A stretch of DNA of 64,000 bases from Anomaloglossus baeobatrachus (Eukaryota > Chordata > Amphibia > Anura > Aromobatidae). Under the pieces are notes generated by a model. The model searched no databases, was not told where the DNA came from, and saw nothing but the letters and a program-made list of their open reading frames with translations. The position numbers and the translations under genes were made by a program. Numbering within the stretch: position 1 is the stretch's first letter; each line of letters opens with the position of its first letter. Below, piece by piece: positions 10,214 to 22,055 of this stretch. Location: NCBI RefSeq assembly GCF_048569485.1, contig NC_134358.1, positions 245,868,964-245,932,963 of the forward strand, in the 5' to 3' direction.

Positions 10214-11662
10214 TCACAAATGGGCGACAGCCGCCTGAAGGATGCGTCTGCCCAAGCTCGCATCTGCCGAAGCATGAGCATGCACTTGGTAGTGCTTTGA
10301 AAAGGTATGCAGGCTAGTCCAAGTGGCAGCCTGACAGACTTGCTGAGCCGTAGCCTGGTGCCTGAAAGCCCAAGAGGCACCGACAGCTCTGGTCGAGTGT
10401 GCCTTGATCCCCGGCGGGGGAGGCACCTGAGTACACTGGTAGGCATCGGAAGTGGCCGACCTAATCCAACGAGCTAAGTTCGGCTTAGAAGCAGAGAGGC
10501 CCTTACGCCGACCTGTGGTTAGCACAAAAAGAGAGGTGCACCGCCTAAGAGCAGCGGTGCGAGACACATAGATCCGGAGCGCCCGCACCAGATCCAGAGT
10601 ATGCAACGCTTTTTCAAAACGATGAACAGGAGCCGGACAAAAGGAAGGCAGGGAAATGTCCTGGTTAAGGTGGAAAGGAGAAACCACCTTAGGGAGAAAG
10701 TCCGGAGTCGGACGGAAAACCACCTTGTCTTGATGAAAAACCAAAAAAGGTGACTCCGAAGAGAGCGCAGCCAAATCAGAGACTCTCCTGAGGGAAGTAA
10801 TGGCCACTAGAAAAACCACTTTCTGTGAAAGACGAAACAAAGAAACCTCCCTAAGAGGCTCAAAGGGGGGTTTCTGCAAGGCCGTGAGGACCAAATTGAG
10901 GTCCCAGGGATCCAAGAGCCGCCGGTAAGGCGGAATGATGTGAGACGCGCCCTGCATGAAGGTGCGGACCTGAGCCAGCCGGGCGATACGCCGCTGGAAC
11001 AGCACTGACAGAGCCGAGACTTGTCCCTTGAGGGAATTGAGGGATAGTCCTAGCTGCAAACCGGACTGTAGAAAGGACAGAAGGGTCGGCAAGGAAAAAG
11101 GCCAAGGAGCATGGCCGGAAGAGCGACACCAGGACAGGAAAATTCTCCAGGTCCTGTGATAGATTTTGGCCGAGGAAGACTTCCGAGCCCGAGTCATAGT
11201 GGAGATGACTTCAGGAGGAATACCAGAAGCCGTCAAGATCCAGGACTCAAGAGCCACGCCATCAATCTGAGAGCCGCAGAATTCTGGCGGAAAAACGGAC
11301 CTTGTGAGAGAAGGTCTGGACGGTCCGGAAGATGCCACGGCACCTCTACGGACAGATGGAGCAGGTCTGGGTACCAAGCTCGCCTGGGCCAGTCCGGAGC
11401 AATGAGGATGACCCGACGGCCCTCCATTCTGATCTTGCGCAGAACTCTGGGCAAGAGAGCTGGAGGGGGAAACATGTAGCACAGACGAAACTGGGACCAA
11501 TCTTGAACCAGAGCGTCCGCTGCAAAGGCCTGAGGATCGTGGGAGCGAGCCACGTAAACCGGAACCTTGTTGTTGTGCCGGGATGCCATTAATCCACGTC
11601 CGGAGTGCCCCACTTGCGGCAGATTGACTGAAACACTGCCGGATGCAGGGACCAGTCGCCAC
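10214..11662 (-). pseudogene. DIRS family A copy 1 tyrosine recombinase
   Basis: A 482-codon frame in the last third of the element. Its recombinase part shows the first catalytic Arg in ITSLRRVSDLAALS, the HxxR box in HSTRAVGASW and the terminal nucleophile Tyr in FSKHYQVH, the conserved set of tyrosine recombinases such as DIRS integrases. It would rejoin the circular DNA copy into the genome. The N-terminal part overlaps the end of the RT-RNase H frame, as is usual in DIRS. This domain looks whole, but the parent element is broken. Confidence 0.85.
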
Positions 11663-13037
11663 TGTTCACGGTTTGACGGCTGAGATAATCTGCTTCCCAG
11701 TTTTCCACGCCTGGGATGTGGACTGCGGATATGGTGGACGTCCATTGAAGGATGCGTTGAACCTCCAACATTGCCAGGTGGCTGCGTGTCCCGCCTTGGT
11801 GATTGATGTAGGCAACCGCTGTCGCGTTGTCTGACTGGACTCGGATGTGCTTGCCCGCCAACAGGTGGTGAAAGGCTAGGAGAGCTAGAAGCACAGCTCT
11901 GGTTTCCAGCACATTGATCGAGAGGGCTGACTCGGACGGAGTCCAAGTGCCCTGCGTTCGGTGGTGGAGACATACCGCTCCCCAGCCGGATAGACTGGCA
12001 TCTGTGGTGAGGATCACCCAGGACGGGGCCAGGAAAGAGCGCCCCTGAGACAGAGAGAGGGGCCGAAGCCACCACTGAAGGGAGCTCCTGGTCTGTGGCG
12101 ACAGAGCCACTAGCCTGTGAAAGGAGGAAGTCCGCTTGTCCCAACAGCGGAGAATGTCCAGCTGCAGAGGACACAGATGGAACTGGGCAAAGGGAACAGC
12201 CTCCATTGATGCCACCATCTGACCCAGCACCTGCATTAGGTGCCTGATGGAATAACGGCGGGGCCTCAGCAGAGAGCGCACCGCCAGATGGAGGGACTGC
12301 TGTTTGACTAAGGGCAGCTTCACAAGTGCCGGCAGAGTCTTGAACTGCATCCCTAGGTACGTGAGCCTCTGGGTCGGAGTCAGAGTGGATTTGGGCAGAT
12401 TGACAAGCCACCCGAATTGGGCTAGAGTGGCGAGAGTGAGCGAGACACTCCGCTGACAGTCTGCGCTGGATGAAGCCTTGACTAGAAGGTCGTCCAGGTA
12501 AGGAATCACTGCCAACCCCTGGAGGTGCAGAACCGCAACCACTGCTGCCATGACCTTGGTGAATACTCGAGGGGCCGTGGCTAACCCGAAGGGGAGAGCC
12601 ACGAATTGGAAATGTTCCTCTCCGATTGCAAAACGTAGTCAACGCTGGTGTGAAACTGCAATTGGCACATGCAGATAGGAATCTCTGATGTCGATGGACG
12701 CCAGGAAATCCCCTTGGGTCATAGAGGCCATGACTGATCGCAGAGACTCCATGCGAAAATGCCGCACCTGAACATGCTTGTTGAGAAGCTTGAGATCCAG
12801 GATGGGCCGGAAGGAACCGTCCTTTTTGGGGACTAGGAAGAGATTTGAGTAGAAACGGGAACCGGTACAATTACTCCATTGGCCTGCAAGGATGCCACGG
12901 CCTGAGAGAAGGCGGCGGCCTTGGAGCAGGGGGGAGTTGACAGAAAAAATCTGTTTGGCGGGCTGGAAGAGAATTCTATCCTGTAGCCGTGGGAGATGAT
13001 ATCCCGCACCCACTGATCGGAGACGTGTTGAAACCAC
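11233..13037 (-). pseudogene. DIRS family A copy 1 reverse transcriptase / RNase H / methyltransferase-like region
   Basis: Reverse transcriptase motifs are plain: KKDGSFRPILDLKLLNKH, LASIDIRDSYLHVPI and the polymerase YLDD box in IPYLDDLLVKA. RNase H follows (TTDASLSGWGAV, then the QSDNATAVAYIN block). A DIRS-type methyltransferase-like tail is marked by FPPPALLPRVLRKI and PDWPRRAWYP. The region is spread over more than one open stretch, so this copy is broken here. Confidence 0.85.
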
Positions 13038-13097
13038 ACGTCGCCAAAGTGGGAGAGCCTGCCACCGACTAAGGATGTTGCTGGCGCGGACAGATAG

Positions 13098-14537
13098 TCA
13101 AGAGGAGGCTGCCTTAGTGGCAGCAGCTCCTGCGGTCTTCTGTGGACGCGTCTTTGTGCGCCAGTTGGATTTCTGGTCCTTGGCTGAGTTAGTGGACGAG
13201 GCCGAGGGCTTAGAGGATGACCAGTTGGAGGAACGAAAGGAACGAAACCTCGACTGGTTCCTATCCTGGGCAGGTTTCCTGGTTTTAGTTTGTGGCATGG
13301 AAGTACTCTTCCCGCCAGTAGCTTCCTTAATAATTTCATCCAGTTGTTCACCGAATAGCCTGGATCCAGCAAAAGGGAGCCCAGCAAGGTACTTCTTTGA
13401 AGAAGCATCTGCCTTCCACTCTCGAAGCCACAAGATCCTGCGGATAGCGAGGGAATTAGCCGAAGCCACCGCAGTGCGGTGAGAAGCCTCCAGCATGGCA
13501 GACATGGTGTAGGATGAAAAAGCTGAAGCTTGGAGTGTTAAGGCAACCATTTCGGGCATAGATTCCCTGGTGAGGGAATGCATCTCCTCTAGAGAAGCAG
13601 AGATGGCTTTGAGAGCCCACACTGCTGCAAAAGTTGGGGAGAACGAGGCCCTTGCCGCCTCATATACAGATTTGGCCAGAAGGTCAACCTGGCGGTCAGT
13701 GGAATCCTTAAGAGAGGTGCCATCAGCCACTGATACAACGGTCCGGGCTGAGAGTCTAGACACCGGAGGGTCTACCTTTGGTGAATGAGCCCACTCCTTG
13801 ACCACCTCAGGTGGAAAGGGAAAACGGTCATCAGAACCACGCTTTGGGAAGCGTTTGTCAGGACAGGCCCTAGGCTTGGTCACAGTGGCCTGAAAACTGG
13901 AGTGGTTAAAGAACACACTCCTTGTCCTCTTAGGCAAGGTAAACTGGTGCTTTTCTGCCAGAGAGGGTTGCTCCTCTGATACTGGCGGATTGAGGTCCAG
14001 TACAGAATTAATGGACGCAATCAAATCACTAACATCTGAGCCACTTTCGGACAGATCAATGGGGCACATGGAGGTAGCCTCCGAGCCCCCAGTAAAGGCA
14101 TCCTCCTCGTTCTGCGAGTCAGCTCTTGAATCAGAGCCGTGGGACGAGGAAGGAGAGGGGACCCTGCGTCTCCTTTTAGGAGGACGGGGTCTGGGACCAG
14201 ATGATGAATCCTCTGTGAGCTCCGCTGAGAGAGCCCTAGCAGCAGAGGCTCCCTGTGAAGGGGGCTGATGCATGTTCAGCAAAGTCCGGGACAGCTGTCC
14301 CATGGAGTCGGCAAAAGGGTGGGAGATTGACCTAGAGAAGGATTCTACCCAAGCCGGGGGTTCAGCCAAAGGAGCTGGAGCAGCCGGAGAGACCACTGGG
14401 GGGGAGATTCCAGGCTGAGGCATTGTCAGGGCAGAGCAGGCATCACAATGTGGATATGTGCTTGGTTCAGGCAGCACGAGCTTACATGCAGTGCATACTG
14501 AATATAGCTTTGGAGCCTTGCTCCTCGTGTGAGACAT
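13098..14537 (-). pseudogene. DIRS family A copy 1 gag-like protein
   Basis: A 479-codon frame starting MSHTRSKAPK at the 5' end of the element. Near the N-terminus it has a zinc-ribbon-like C-x2-C-x12-C-x2-C pattern (VCTACKL through HCDAC), then a Ser/Pro-rich acidic middle and a basic Ser/Arg/Lys-rich tail that probably binds RNA. No match to other gags beyond DIRS is claimed; the role is inferred from first-ORF position and length. The same motif recurs in the other DIRS family in this window. Confidence 0.7.
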
Positions 14538-15421
14538 GCTGCTGAAGTGGGGGCTCTTGCCAGAGTGACCCCCAGAGAGTATATACGGAGACCCACAACC
14601 AGAGGTTGTGGCTTACCAGACCGCTGGAGCGGTGTTGTGTGCCCTCCAGATCTCAAAGCCCGGACCCCCAAGCACCTCAGCAGGGATGCTGCAGTCAGTG
14701 CTGATTGCAGAGAAAACGCTGATAAAATGGCGCCGGAGCGATGAGAGGGGGCGGGGCCAACCCTGAGAGCGGGATCTGGAGGCCAAAGAGACTTACAGGG
14801 GAGGAGACATGTACCCAGTGAGGAGTGTCTCTCCCCTGTGCAGAACGGCCGCTGGGCGGAGCCACACTGTCCCTCTGCATGAATGACATGCGAGGGCAGT
14901 GAAACCGAAAGCAGGCCTCCGGCGAAGGCGGGGCCTAAGTTTGAGCGGTGCGGCCGGCGCGCAGGCACCATCGGCACGGTTCTCAGGACAGCCAGAGAAC
15001 CCGCCGGAAATGTCACAAAAAACACTCAGCACACTCTCCCCACATAATAAAAGTACAGGGACCCCCAGAACATAAACGTCTCAGGTACTTAGCTTGCTGA
15101 GACGCAGGGCCATGTCCCTGGGGATGAGTGCTCCGTCCAGCAGGATCCTGAAGGGCTGCGGATGGAGACCGGTCTCCTGCAAAGCATGGAGAACCGTGCT
15201 GGCTCCCACTTCAAGCCAGAGCCCGAGGGATGGTGAAGGAGCGCGGCATGTAAGACTCCAGCCTTGGAATCAACCTTAACAACACCGCCGACACAGTGGG
15301 GTGAGAAGGGACAAGCCGGAGGTCCAGACTTGGACCCGCTTTTCTTCAAAATCTTTCCAAAAATGAAAAATCAGATGAGAATACATGTGTGGATGTATGC
15401 CTCCTGAACACAAAGCAATGA
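14538..15421 (-). other. DIRS family A copy 1, 5' leader
   Basis: About 880 bp between the right terminal repeat and the gag-like start. No protein signature; GC-rich, presumably promoter and untranslated leader. Confidence 0.6.
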
Positions 15422-15561
15422 ACTGGCTAGATCTGGTTATCCAGGGGGTGTATATGCTCAGAGTGAGGAGCTACACTTTTTAGTGTAGTACTTTGTGTGT
15501 CCTCCGGAGGCAGAAGCTATACACCCAATGTCTGGGTCTCCCATAGGAACGATAAAGAAAA
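15422..15561. repeat. DIRS family A right inverted terminal repeat
   Basis: Reverse complement of the inner part of the left repeat (CTAGATCTGGTTATCCAGG through GGGAGACCCAGA on the opposite strand), ending in AACGATAAAGAAAA, which is matched in the internal complementary region. Confidence 0.85.
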
Positions 15562-15697
15562 GTGCCTCCCCTGCGTGGGATGAAAATGCAAATAAAAATG
15601 TTAACCCTTTTTCTTACTTTCCTACAGTTCTTACAAAAGAACAGAAACCTCTGGTGTCCTGTAGCTCGGGGTCGAGCTACGTTTAACCAAGAGGGAA
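15562..15697 (+). other. Right internal remnant of the LTR element with polypurine tract
   Basis: After the DIRS insertion about 136 bp of LTR-element interior remain, ending in the purine-rich run AAGAGGGAA immediately before the TGTGATGCC start of the 3' LTR, where a plus-strand primer is expected. No open frame. Confidence 0.6.
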
Positions 15698-16820
15698 TGT
15701 GATGCCCTGGCCTATCAGGTCGTCACAGGGTATTGTGCAATCTGTCCTTCTGCATGATATCCACCTCCTCCTTGGTTATGGGTCCCTGACCTTTGGTGTT
15801 GCTAAGAACAAGCTAATCAAAACCCTAGGAACACTCTGCCCCACACCCACCAGACACTCCAATGGACAGCCTGAAGGGAATAGGGTTGCCCACTTGGGGA
15901 GTTGGTTAAGAGGAGGTCAGGAGTGTCAGGAGACAGTCAGTTTAATATTGGAGGTGAAAGTGAAAGGAGGTCAGGACCTTGTTATTACTAGGTGGCAGAC
16001 GTTGGTCTGGGCCTGGTAGGAGCTGGACCCCGGTTGCAGTGGATCGTGACAAGGGGCACGGACTGTCGAGGAGGACAGCCGGCGGCCTTGTGCCATCACC
16101 GGGTAGGGGCCAGGGCACGACGGGGTACGTGGACCCTAGGCCAGGAAGTAGCTTCAGGCGTCCTGGTAATTTACCAGACGAGGACGGAGCCTTCAAGATC
16201 CGTTCTCCACCCGCGCCAAAATCGAGGTACTAGCGCAACGAGGGGGATAGGACTTTCCCACTGCATAATCCAGAAAATCCCAAGTGTGAACCCTGAGAGC
16301 AAGCTCACTCCATTAACCAAACAGGTGAGCGGGACCCATTTAGTTCTATGCTAAAAGGGACCAACTACAGAAAAGAGGTGCCAAGGTTAAGGTCACAGGC
16401 TAACAAGCAACACCAACGGGTACGGGATCCAGGCGTGCTCCCTTCCTACTGCAGTGGCATCAAGAATTATGGTTTACCACGGTTGTCAGCATTATTGGAC
16501 TGAGTGAGTACGCAATTAACTCTTACCAGCCCGACAGCACCTCCCCGACACCATCACCAAGTCCCGGGGAATTCTCCCTACCCGTGGAGGGGTTAAACAC
16601 CTGGCTGGCCATCGCCTCGGGGTACTCCCAGCAGCAGCGGTGGTACTTCACCCTTACCACACACCACGGGTGGCATCACGAACTTTAACCAAACAGCCCC
16701 ATGTAAATATTCCCCCTTTTGTTTGAGTGGCCGCATGACGCCGACCCCGGGTCCGGAGACCCGTCGAGCCACCGCGGATCCGGATCCGAGCAGCCCGGCT
16801 GCTGACGCGGGGGCGGCACA
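15698..16820 (+). repeat. 3' LTR
   Basis: 1123 bp, TGTGATGCC to GGCGGCACA, aligned by landmarks with 6541-7697 and the solo LTR at 3254-4379. It is preceded by a polypurine tract. A 4-bp duplication partner for the 5' LTR flank is not evident. Confidence 0.8.
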
Positions 16821-17084
16821 GAACAAGAAGGGGAAAATGAATAGACAAAAGCCATTTGTATGACTCTAACCTATATGCGTTGTTATAATGTACAGTGTGT
16901 CCACCCATATCCTATCCACCGCCATTAACTTGAGAACGGTGGCAGCTATAGGCATAGAAGTGGTGTCTAGGTAAAGTAAAGTAGCCAAGCGCTATGCAAT
17001 GAAACCACCTATAGCGCCACCTGGTGCAAAACAAAGGAGTTAGCATTTTTAGCTCGAAAACGGAACGAGAGATAAAAAAAGGGA

Positions 17085-17288
17085 ATTACAAAGTTCTAGG
17101 GCATCATCAATTCAATACGAATCAACACCTTGCATACAGAAATGCTATGATTAGAATGTGTAAAACTCACAAGGCTGCGGACGTGAAGCGATACCTCATG
17201 GAAACCTTCCTACAAGTCATTGGGTATGGTGGCTGTGTGGAATTGGCTCCACACTCACTTGACCTGACCCCATTGGACTTCTTTCTGT
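17085..17288 (+). pseudogene. Mariner-like transposase remnant, left piece
   Basis: The frame reads VIGYGGCVELAPHS then LDLTPLDFFLW, recognisable as the SPDLTPLDFFLWG block around the third catalytic Asp of mariner-like transposases. The hAT insertion interrupts it immediately after FFLW. Upstream catalytic motifs are missing, so the gene was already truncated. Confidence 0.7.
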
Positions 17289-17296
17289 GGTTACTA
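17289..17296. repeat. hAT target-site duplication, left copy
   Basis: GTGGTTAC, identical to 23933-23940 on the other side of the element; 8 bp is the hAT-specific length. Confidence 0.95.
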
Positions 17297-17981
17297 GTGA
17301 TGAGCGAGCATGCTTGTCACTACTCGGTACTCGCACGAGTATCACTGTACTCGGGCTGCTCGGCGGGGACCGAGTAATCTCGCGATACTCGTGCTTTACT
17401 CGTGGTCTTCATTTCTGCATGTTGGCGCTCTTTTGAGAGCCAGCCCTCATGCAGGGATTGGCTGGCAGACCACTGCAATGCCACAGCCCTGTTAGTTGTG
17501 GAATTGCAGTGATTGGCCGGCCTGCACAGCGTCACCGAGCCTTTATATCGGCCGGCGCGCTGTGCTCTGCTCACAGCTATTCTGACAGTGAGTGTAGGGA
17601 GAGTGTCGCTGATTCAGGGAAAGCTTTGCGGCCCTTTATAGCTTTTTCAGTTGCAGGGCTGCAAACAGTGTGACCAAAAGTCCTTCTCAGGACTATTCTA
17701 GTTGTATACAGGCAGGCAGGGTATAGCCAGGTCGGAGTACAGTAGCAGAGTCCTTCTCAGGACTATTGTTGCTATATACAGGCAGGGTATAGCCAGGTCT
17801 GAATACAGGCTAGTGACCAAAAGAGTCCTTGTCAGGACTATTGTAGCAGTATACAGGCAGGCAGGCAGGCAGGGTAGTGGTGACCGTATACCAGCCTTCA
17901 TATCTGGGGCTGGTGTACACAGTGTAAAACAGTCCAGATAGTGTCTGACTTGTCTGTACTGTAATTGTCGCTCCCCAAAAA

Positions 17982-18700
17982 AACCTGTTAGTAGGTTATT
18001 ATTGCGTCCGTGCTTGGTTTTTAAAACCGCACGTGTGTGCCTGTTGGTGGCAGCGTACAGGTGCACTGGTGTGCGTTTACCAAACTATTATATAACGCAC
18101 AAGTGTAGTGTATAATACACGTCAGTCAGCAGTGGCTGATAGTGTCAGAGTTCTTAATTTTTGCTGCTAAAACCTGTGTTAGGTTATTATTGCGTCCGTG
18201 CTTGGTTTTTAAAACCGCACGTGTGTGCCTGTTGGTGGCAGCGTACAGGTGCACTGGTGTGCGTTTACCAAACTATTATATAACGCACAAGTGTAGTGTA
18301 TAATACACGTCAGTCAGCAGTGGCTGATAGTGTCAGAGTTCTTAATTTTTGCTCCTAAAACCTGTGTTAGGTTATTATTGCGTCCGTGCTTGGTTTTTAA
18401 AACCGCACGTGTGTGCCTGTTGGTGGCAGCGTACAGGTGCACTGGTGTGCGTTTACCAAACTATTATATAACGCACAAGTGTAGTGTATAATACACGTCA
18501 GTCAGCAGTGGCTGATAGTGTCAGAGTTCTTAATTTTTGCTGCTAAAACCTGTGTTAGGTTATTATTGCGTCCGTGCTTGGTTTTTAAAACCGCACGTGT
18601 GTGCCTGTTGGTGGCAGCGTACAGGTGCACTGGTGTGCAATTTCCAGAAACTTTGATATAACGCACAAGTAGTGAATATACACGTCAGCAGTGCACAGCA
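17982..18700. repeat. Four 188-bp tandem repeats in the left arm of the hAT element
   Basis: The landmark ATTGCGTCCGTGC recurs at 18001, 18189, 18377 and 18565, exactly 188 bp apart. The first three units are nearly identical; the fourth diverges at its right end and runs into the transposase start. Each contains a TATATAACGCAC motif. Their place upstream of the gene suggests promoter or transposase-binding repeats (inference). Confidence 0.95.
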
Positions 18701-18707
18701 TTGCAAA

Positions 18708-21700
18708 ATGCGCAAGGGCATTGGCAAGGAACAAGGAAGTGGACGTGATGGTGGTGCAGGCAGAGGCCGAGGTCGTGGGCAAGCTCTAATTTCGCCACAA
18801 CAAAGGGCCACATCTAGTCGCTCGCACGTCCTGTCCCAAATTCTTGGGGACCGCAGCAGTACACCGCTCTTGAACCAAGACCAGTGTCAACAGGTTGTTA
18901 GTTGGATAGCGGATAATGCTTCCAGTCAGATTGGCACCACCACAAACACTCTGTCTTCCACACGGTCAAGTGTCAGTAGCCGTGATACTGCACCGCACAT
19001 TTCTGAACCTGATCCTCCTTCCTACCACCAGGCTGAGTACACGTCCTCCTCGGACATTAATGATCCCACACTTGGACACTCGGAAGAGCTGTTCACGTTT
19101 CCATTCACACATTCTGGCCTCTCGCCAGCTCATATTGAAGTGGGTCATGAGGAGATCGTCTGTACAGATAGCCAAATATTTGAGCAGCCACGTTCTCACG
19201 AAGTTGGCAACGTGTCTCAACAAGTGGTGGACGATGATGAGACACAATTGTCAGCAAGTCAGGAGGAGGAGCAGGGTGCGGAAGAGGAAGACGACGTGGT
19301 GGATGATCCAGTAACTGACCCAACCTGGCAGGAGGATATGCAGAGCGAGGACAGCAGTGCACAGGGGGAGGGAGGCGTAGCATCACAACAGGCAGTAAGA
19401 AGCAGGGTGGTGGTCCCAGGCAGAAGTCAGGCAACCGTTCCCCGTAACAACACGACGACACAAGGTGCCTGTACAAATGTTAGGTCTTCACGAGTCTGGC
19501 AGTTTTTTAAGTTGGATCCAGATGATTCAAAAAAGGCCATTTGCAACACCTGCCGTGCCAGCATCAGCAGGGGTACCAAAACTAGCAGCCTGACCACCAC
19601 CAGCATGATCAGGCACATGTCAGCCAAGCACCCGACTTTGTGGGAAGTACAACAGAGTCGAGGAGCAGTGCTTGCTGATGTCACTGCTACGTCTTCGCTG
19701 GTTGTGCATGCGAGCCAATCCTCTGTCCATGCTGCCTGCGAACAAGCCTCCTCCACTCCTGCACCTGCAGTTGCCTACGCAGAAAGAACACCATCATCAA
19801 GCACGTCCTTGTCCCAGCGCAGCGTTCAGTTATCCATTCAGCAAACCTTTGAACGCAGGCGCAAATACACTGCCAACACCCCACATGCCACAGTTCTAAA
19901 TGCTAACATTTCGCGACTGCTTGCGCTGGAAATGTTGCCTTTTAGGCTGGTGGAGACAGAAGCATTCCGTGACCTGATGGCGGCAGCTGTCCCACGTTAC
20001 TCGGTCCCCAGCCGCCACTATTTCTCCCGGTGTGCCGTCCCCGCGTTGCATAACCACGTGTCACAAAACATCACACGTGCCCTGAACAACGCTGTTTCAC
20101 CCAAAGTCCACCTAACCACAGACACGTGGACAAGTGCTTGTGGGCAAGGCCGCTACATCTCGTTGACGGCACACTGGGTTAATATTGTGGAAGCTGGGAC
20201 CCAGTCTGAGCGAGGGACGGAACACGTCCTTCCCACACCAAGGTTTGCAGGCCCTACCTCAGTCAGTGTTTCACCCACACTCTACAGCTCCGGAATGTCA
20301 TGCTCTTCAGCCTCCTCCTCCTCCTGCGCATCCTCATCCACTGTGCCCTCCACACCAGTCACAAGCTGGAAGCACTGCAGCACTGCCTCGGCGAAGCGGC
20401 AACAGGCTGTGCTGAAGCTAATCTGCATAGGTGACAAACCCCACAATGCAGAAGAGCTGTGGACAGCTCTGAAACAGCAGGCAGATCACTGGCTCACACC
20501 TCTGAACCTAAAGCCAGGAAAGGTCGTTTGTGACAATGGCCGGAACCTGGTGGCGGCTTTGAGGCGAGGCCAGCTGACACATGTTCCATGCGTGGCCCAT
20601 GTGCTCAACCTCGTGGTTCAGCGGTTTATAAAGTCATACCCAGAGCTGTCTGATCTGCTGGTAAAAGTTCGCCGCCTGTCTGCACATTTTCGAAAGTCAC
20701 CTACTGCTTCAGCCGGCCTTGCCGGCTTTCAGCGCCGTTTGCATCTTCCGGCTCACAGACTGGTGTGTGATGTCCCCACGCGTTGGAATTCAACTCTGCA
20801 CATGTTGGTCAGGATATGTGAGCAGAAGAGGGCAGTTGTTGAGTACCTGCATCACCTAAGCCGTCGGGAAATGGGTCAAACTCCACACATAACACCTGAG
20901 GAGTGGAGATGGATGTCAGACCTATGTACCATCCTCCAAAACTTTGAGGACTCCACCAAGATGGTGAGTGGTGATGACGCCATTATTAGCGTCACCATAC
21001 CGCTACTCTGCCTTCTAAAACGGTCCCTTTTGAAAAACAAACATGATGCATTGCAGGCGGAGCGCGATGAGTTGCAGCAAGAAACAGTAGTGGGTGTGGG
21101 TGATAACACACAGCCCAGCCTCGTCTCATCACAACGTGCAGTGGAGGACTATGACGAGGAGGAGGATGAAGACATGGAGCAACTCTCCGGCCAAATTGAG
21201 GATATGACATGCACACCAGTCATATCCTCGATTCAGCGTGGCTGGCCAGAGGACAGGGTAGATGAGGAGGAGGAGGAGGAGGAGGAGGAGGAGGAGGACA
21301 GCATGTTCAGTCATCTTGTTGGTCAGGCTACTGAAGTCCTGGCTGTTAAGAGTCTGGCGCACATGGCTGACTTTATGGTAAGCTGCCTGTCTCGTGACCC
21401 TCGCGTTAAGAACATCTTGGCCGACAATCATTACTGGTTGGTAACACTGTTAGACCCACGCTACAAGGAGAACTTTTTGTCTCTTATTCCCGTGGATGAG
21501 AGGTCAACCAAAATGCAGCAGTTTCGGAAGGCCATACTCACGGAAGTAGGCAAAGCATTCCCCTCACAAAACGCTAGCGGCATAGGTCAGGAATCAGTGG
21601 ACAACCGAGGCGTACAGCCGAGAGAGGCACAAGTCCAATCCGCCAGAGGTAGGGGAACAGTCTTTAAGATGTGGGACAGTTTTCTCAGCCCCTCACGTAC

Positions 21701-22055
21701 CACAGCCCCTGAGGTGCGGGGTAGTGCCACAAGAAATCCTAAGTTTGCCCAGATGCTGAAGGAGTACCTTGCAGATCGAACAACTGTACTCCGACATTCC
21801 TCTGTGCCTTACAATTATTGGGTATCCAAGCTGGACACGTGGCATGAATTGGCTCTCTACGCCTTGGAAGTCCTGGCCTGCCCTGCTGCTAGCGTTTTGT
21901 CAGAGCGTGTTTTTAGTGCCGCAGGTGGAATCATTACAGATAAACGCACCCGCCTGTCAACTGAAAATGCTGACAGGCTGACTCTGATAAAGATGAACAA
22001 GGGTTGGATTGGGCCAGACTTCACCACACCACCAGCAAATGAGAGCGGAATTTAA
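18708..22055 (+). CDS. hAT transposase with BED zinc finger, 1115 aa, uninterrupted
   Basis: The first ATG in the frame is 18708 (MRKGIGKEQGSGRDG); upstream codons of the open frame have no ATG. The N-terminus is Arg-Gly-rich and followed by a long acidic, Ser-rich region. A BED zinc finger at about residues 260-310 has Cys279, Cys282, His303 and His308 and should bind the element ends. The RNase H-like catalytic core has Asp472 in TTDTWTS and Asp609 in VVCDNGRN, followed by CVAHVLNLVVQ and VPTRWNST blocks; an acidic Glu/Asp insertion lies near residues 815-870. The C-terminal hAT dimerisation region (about 1045-1100) contains CPAASVLSERVFSAAGG and KRTRLS. It cuts and joins the element. One exon, no disruption: probably functional. 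ZBED-like host genes are the alternative, excluded by the terminal repeats and duplications around it. Confidence 0.95.
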   Translation: MRKGIGKEQGSGRDGGAGRGRGRGQALISPQQRATSSRSHVLSQILGDRSSTPLLNQDQCQQVVSWIADNASSQIGTTTNTLSSTRSSVSSRDTAPHISEPDPPSYHQAEYTSSSDINDPTLGHSEELFTFPFTHSGLSPAHIEVGHEEIVCTDSQIFEQPRSHEVGNVSQQVVDDDETQLSASQEEEQGAEEEDDVVDDPVTDPTWQEDMQSEDSSAQGEGGVASQQAVRSRVVVPGRSQATVPRNNTTTQGACTNVRSSRVWQFFKLDPDDSKKAICNTCRASISRGTKTSSLTTTSMIRHMSAKHPTLWEVQQSRGAVLADVTATSSLVVHASQSSVHAACEQASSTPAPAVAYAERTPSSSTSLSQRSVQLSIQQTFERRRKYTANTPHATVLNANISRLLALEMLPFRLVETEAFRDLMAAAVPRYSVPSRHYFSRCAVPALHNHVSQNITRALNNAVSPKVHLTTDTWTSACGQGRYISLTAHWVNIVEAGTQSERGTEHVLPTPRFAGPTSVSVSPTLYSSGMSCSSASSSSCASSSTVPSTPVTSWKHCSTASAKRQQAVLKLICIGDKPHNAEELWTALKQQADHWLTPLNLKPGKVVCDNGRNLVAALRRGQLTHVPCVAHVLNLVVQRFIKSYPELSDLLVKVRRLSAHFRKSPTASAGLAGFQRRLHLPAHRLVCDVPTRWNSTLHMLVRICEQKRAVVEYLHHLSRREMGQTPHITPEEWRWMSDLCTILQNFEDSTKMVSGDDAIISVTIPLLCLLKRSLLKNKHDALQAERDELQQETVVGVGDNTQPSLVSSQRAVEDYDEEEDEDMEQLSGQIEDMTCTPVISSIQRGWPEDRVDEEEEEEEEEEEDSMFSHLVGQATEVLAVKSLAHMADFMVSCLSRDPRVKNILADNHYWLVTLLDPRYKENFLSLIPVDERSTKMQQFRKAILTEVGKAFPSQNASGIGQESVDNRGVQPREAQVQSARGRGTVFKMWDSFLSPSRTTAPEVRGSATRNPKFAQMLKEYLADRTTVLRHSSVPYNYWVSKLDTWHELALYALEVLACPAASVLSERVFSAAGGIITDKRTRLSTENADRLTLIKMNKGWIGPDFTTPPANESGI

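Larger units (their letters stand above)
9735..15561 (-). mobile_element. DIRS-type tyrosine-recombinase retrotransposon, family A copy 1
   Basis: The termini are inverted repeats (9735-9912 and 15422-15561), and an internal complementary region at 10051-10149 matches the outermost bases of both ends: the arrangement used by DIRS elements, which replicate through a circular intermediate and integrate with a tyrosine recombinase. On the minus strand the order is gag-like, RT-RNase H-methyltransferase-like, then recombinase. No target duplication is expected. The element is near full length (5.8 kb) but carries several breaks. It resembles copy 2 at 50355-56289 closely, roughly nine bases in ten or better by eye, suggesting moderate age. 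Confidence 0.9.

Noticed and set aside
11233-12870. 545-codon Ser/Pro/Gly-rich frame as a separate host gene
   Set aside because: Shadow frame across the DIRS polymerase region apart from the methyltransferase-like end.
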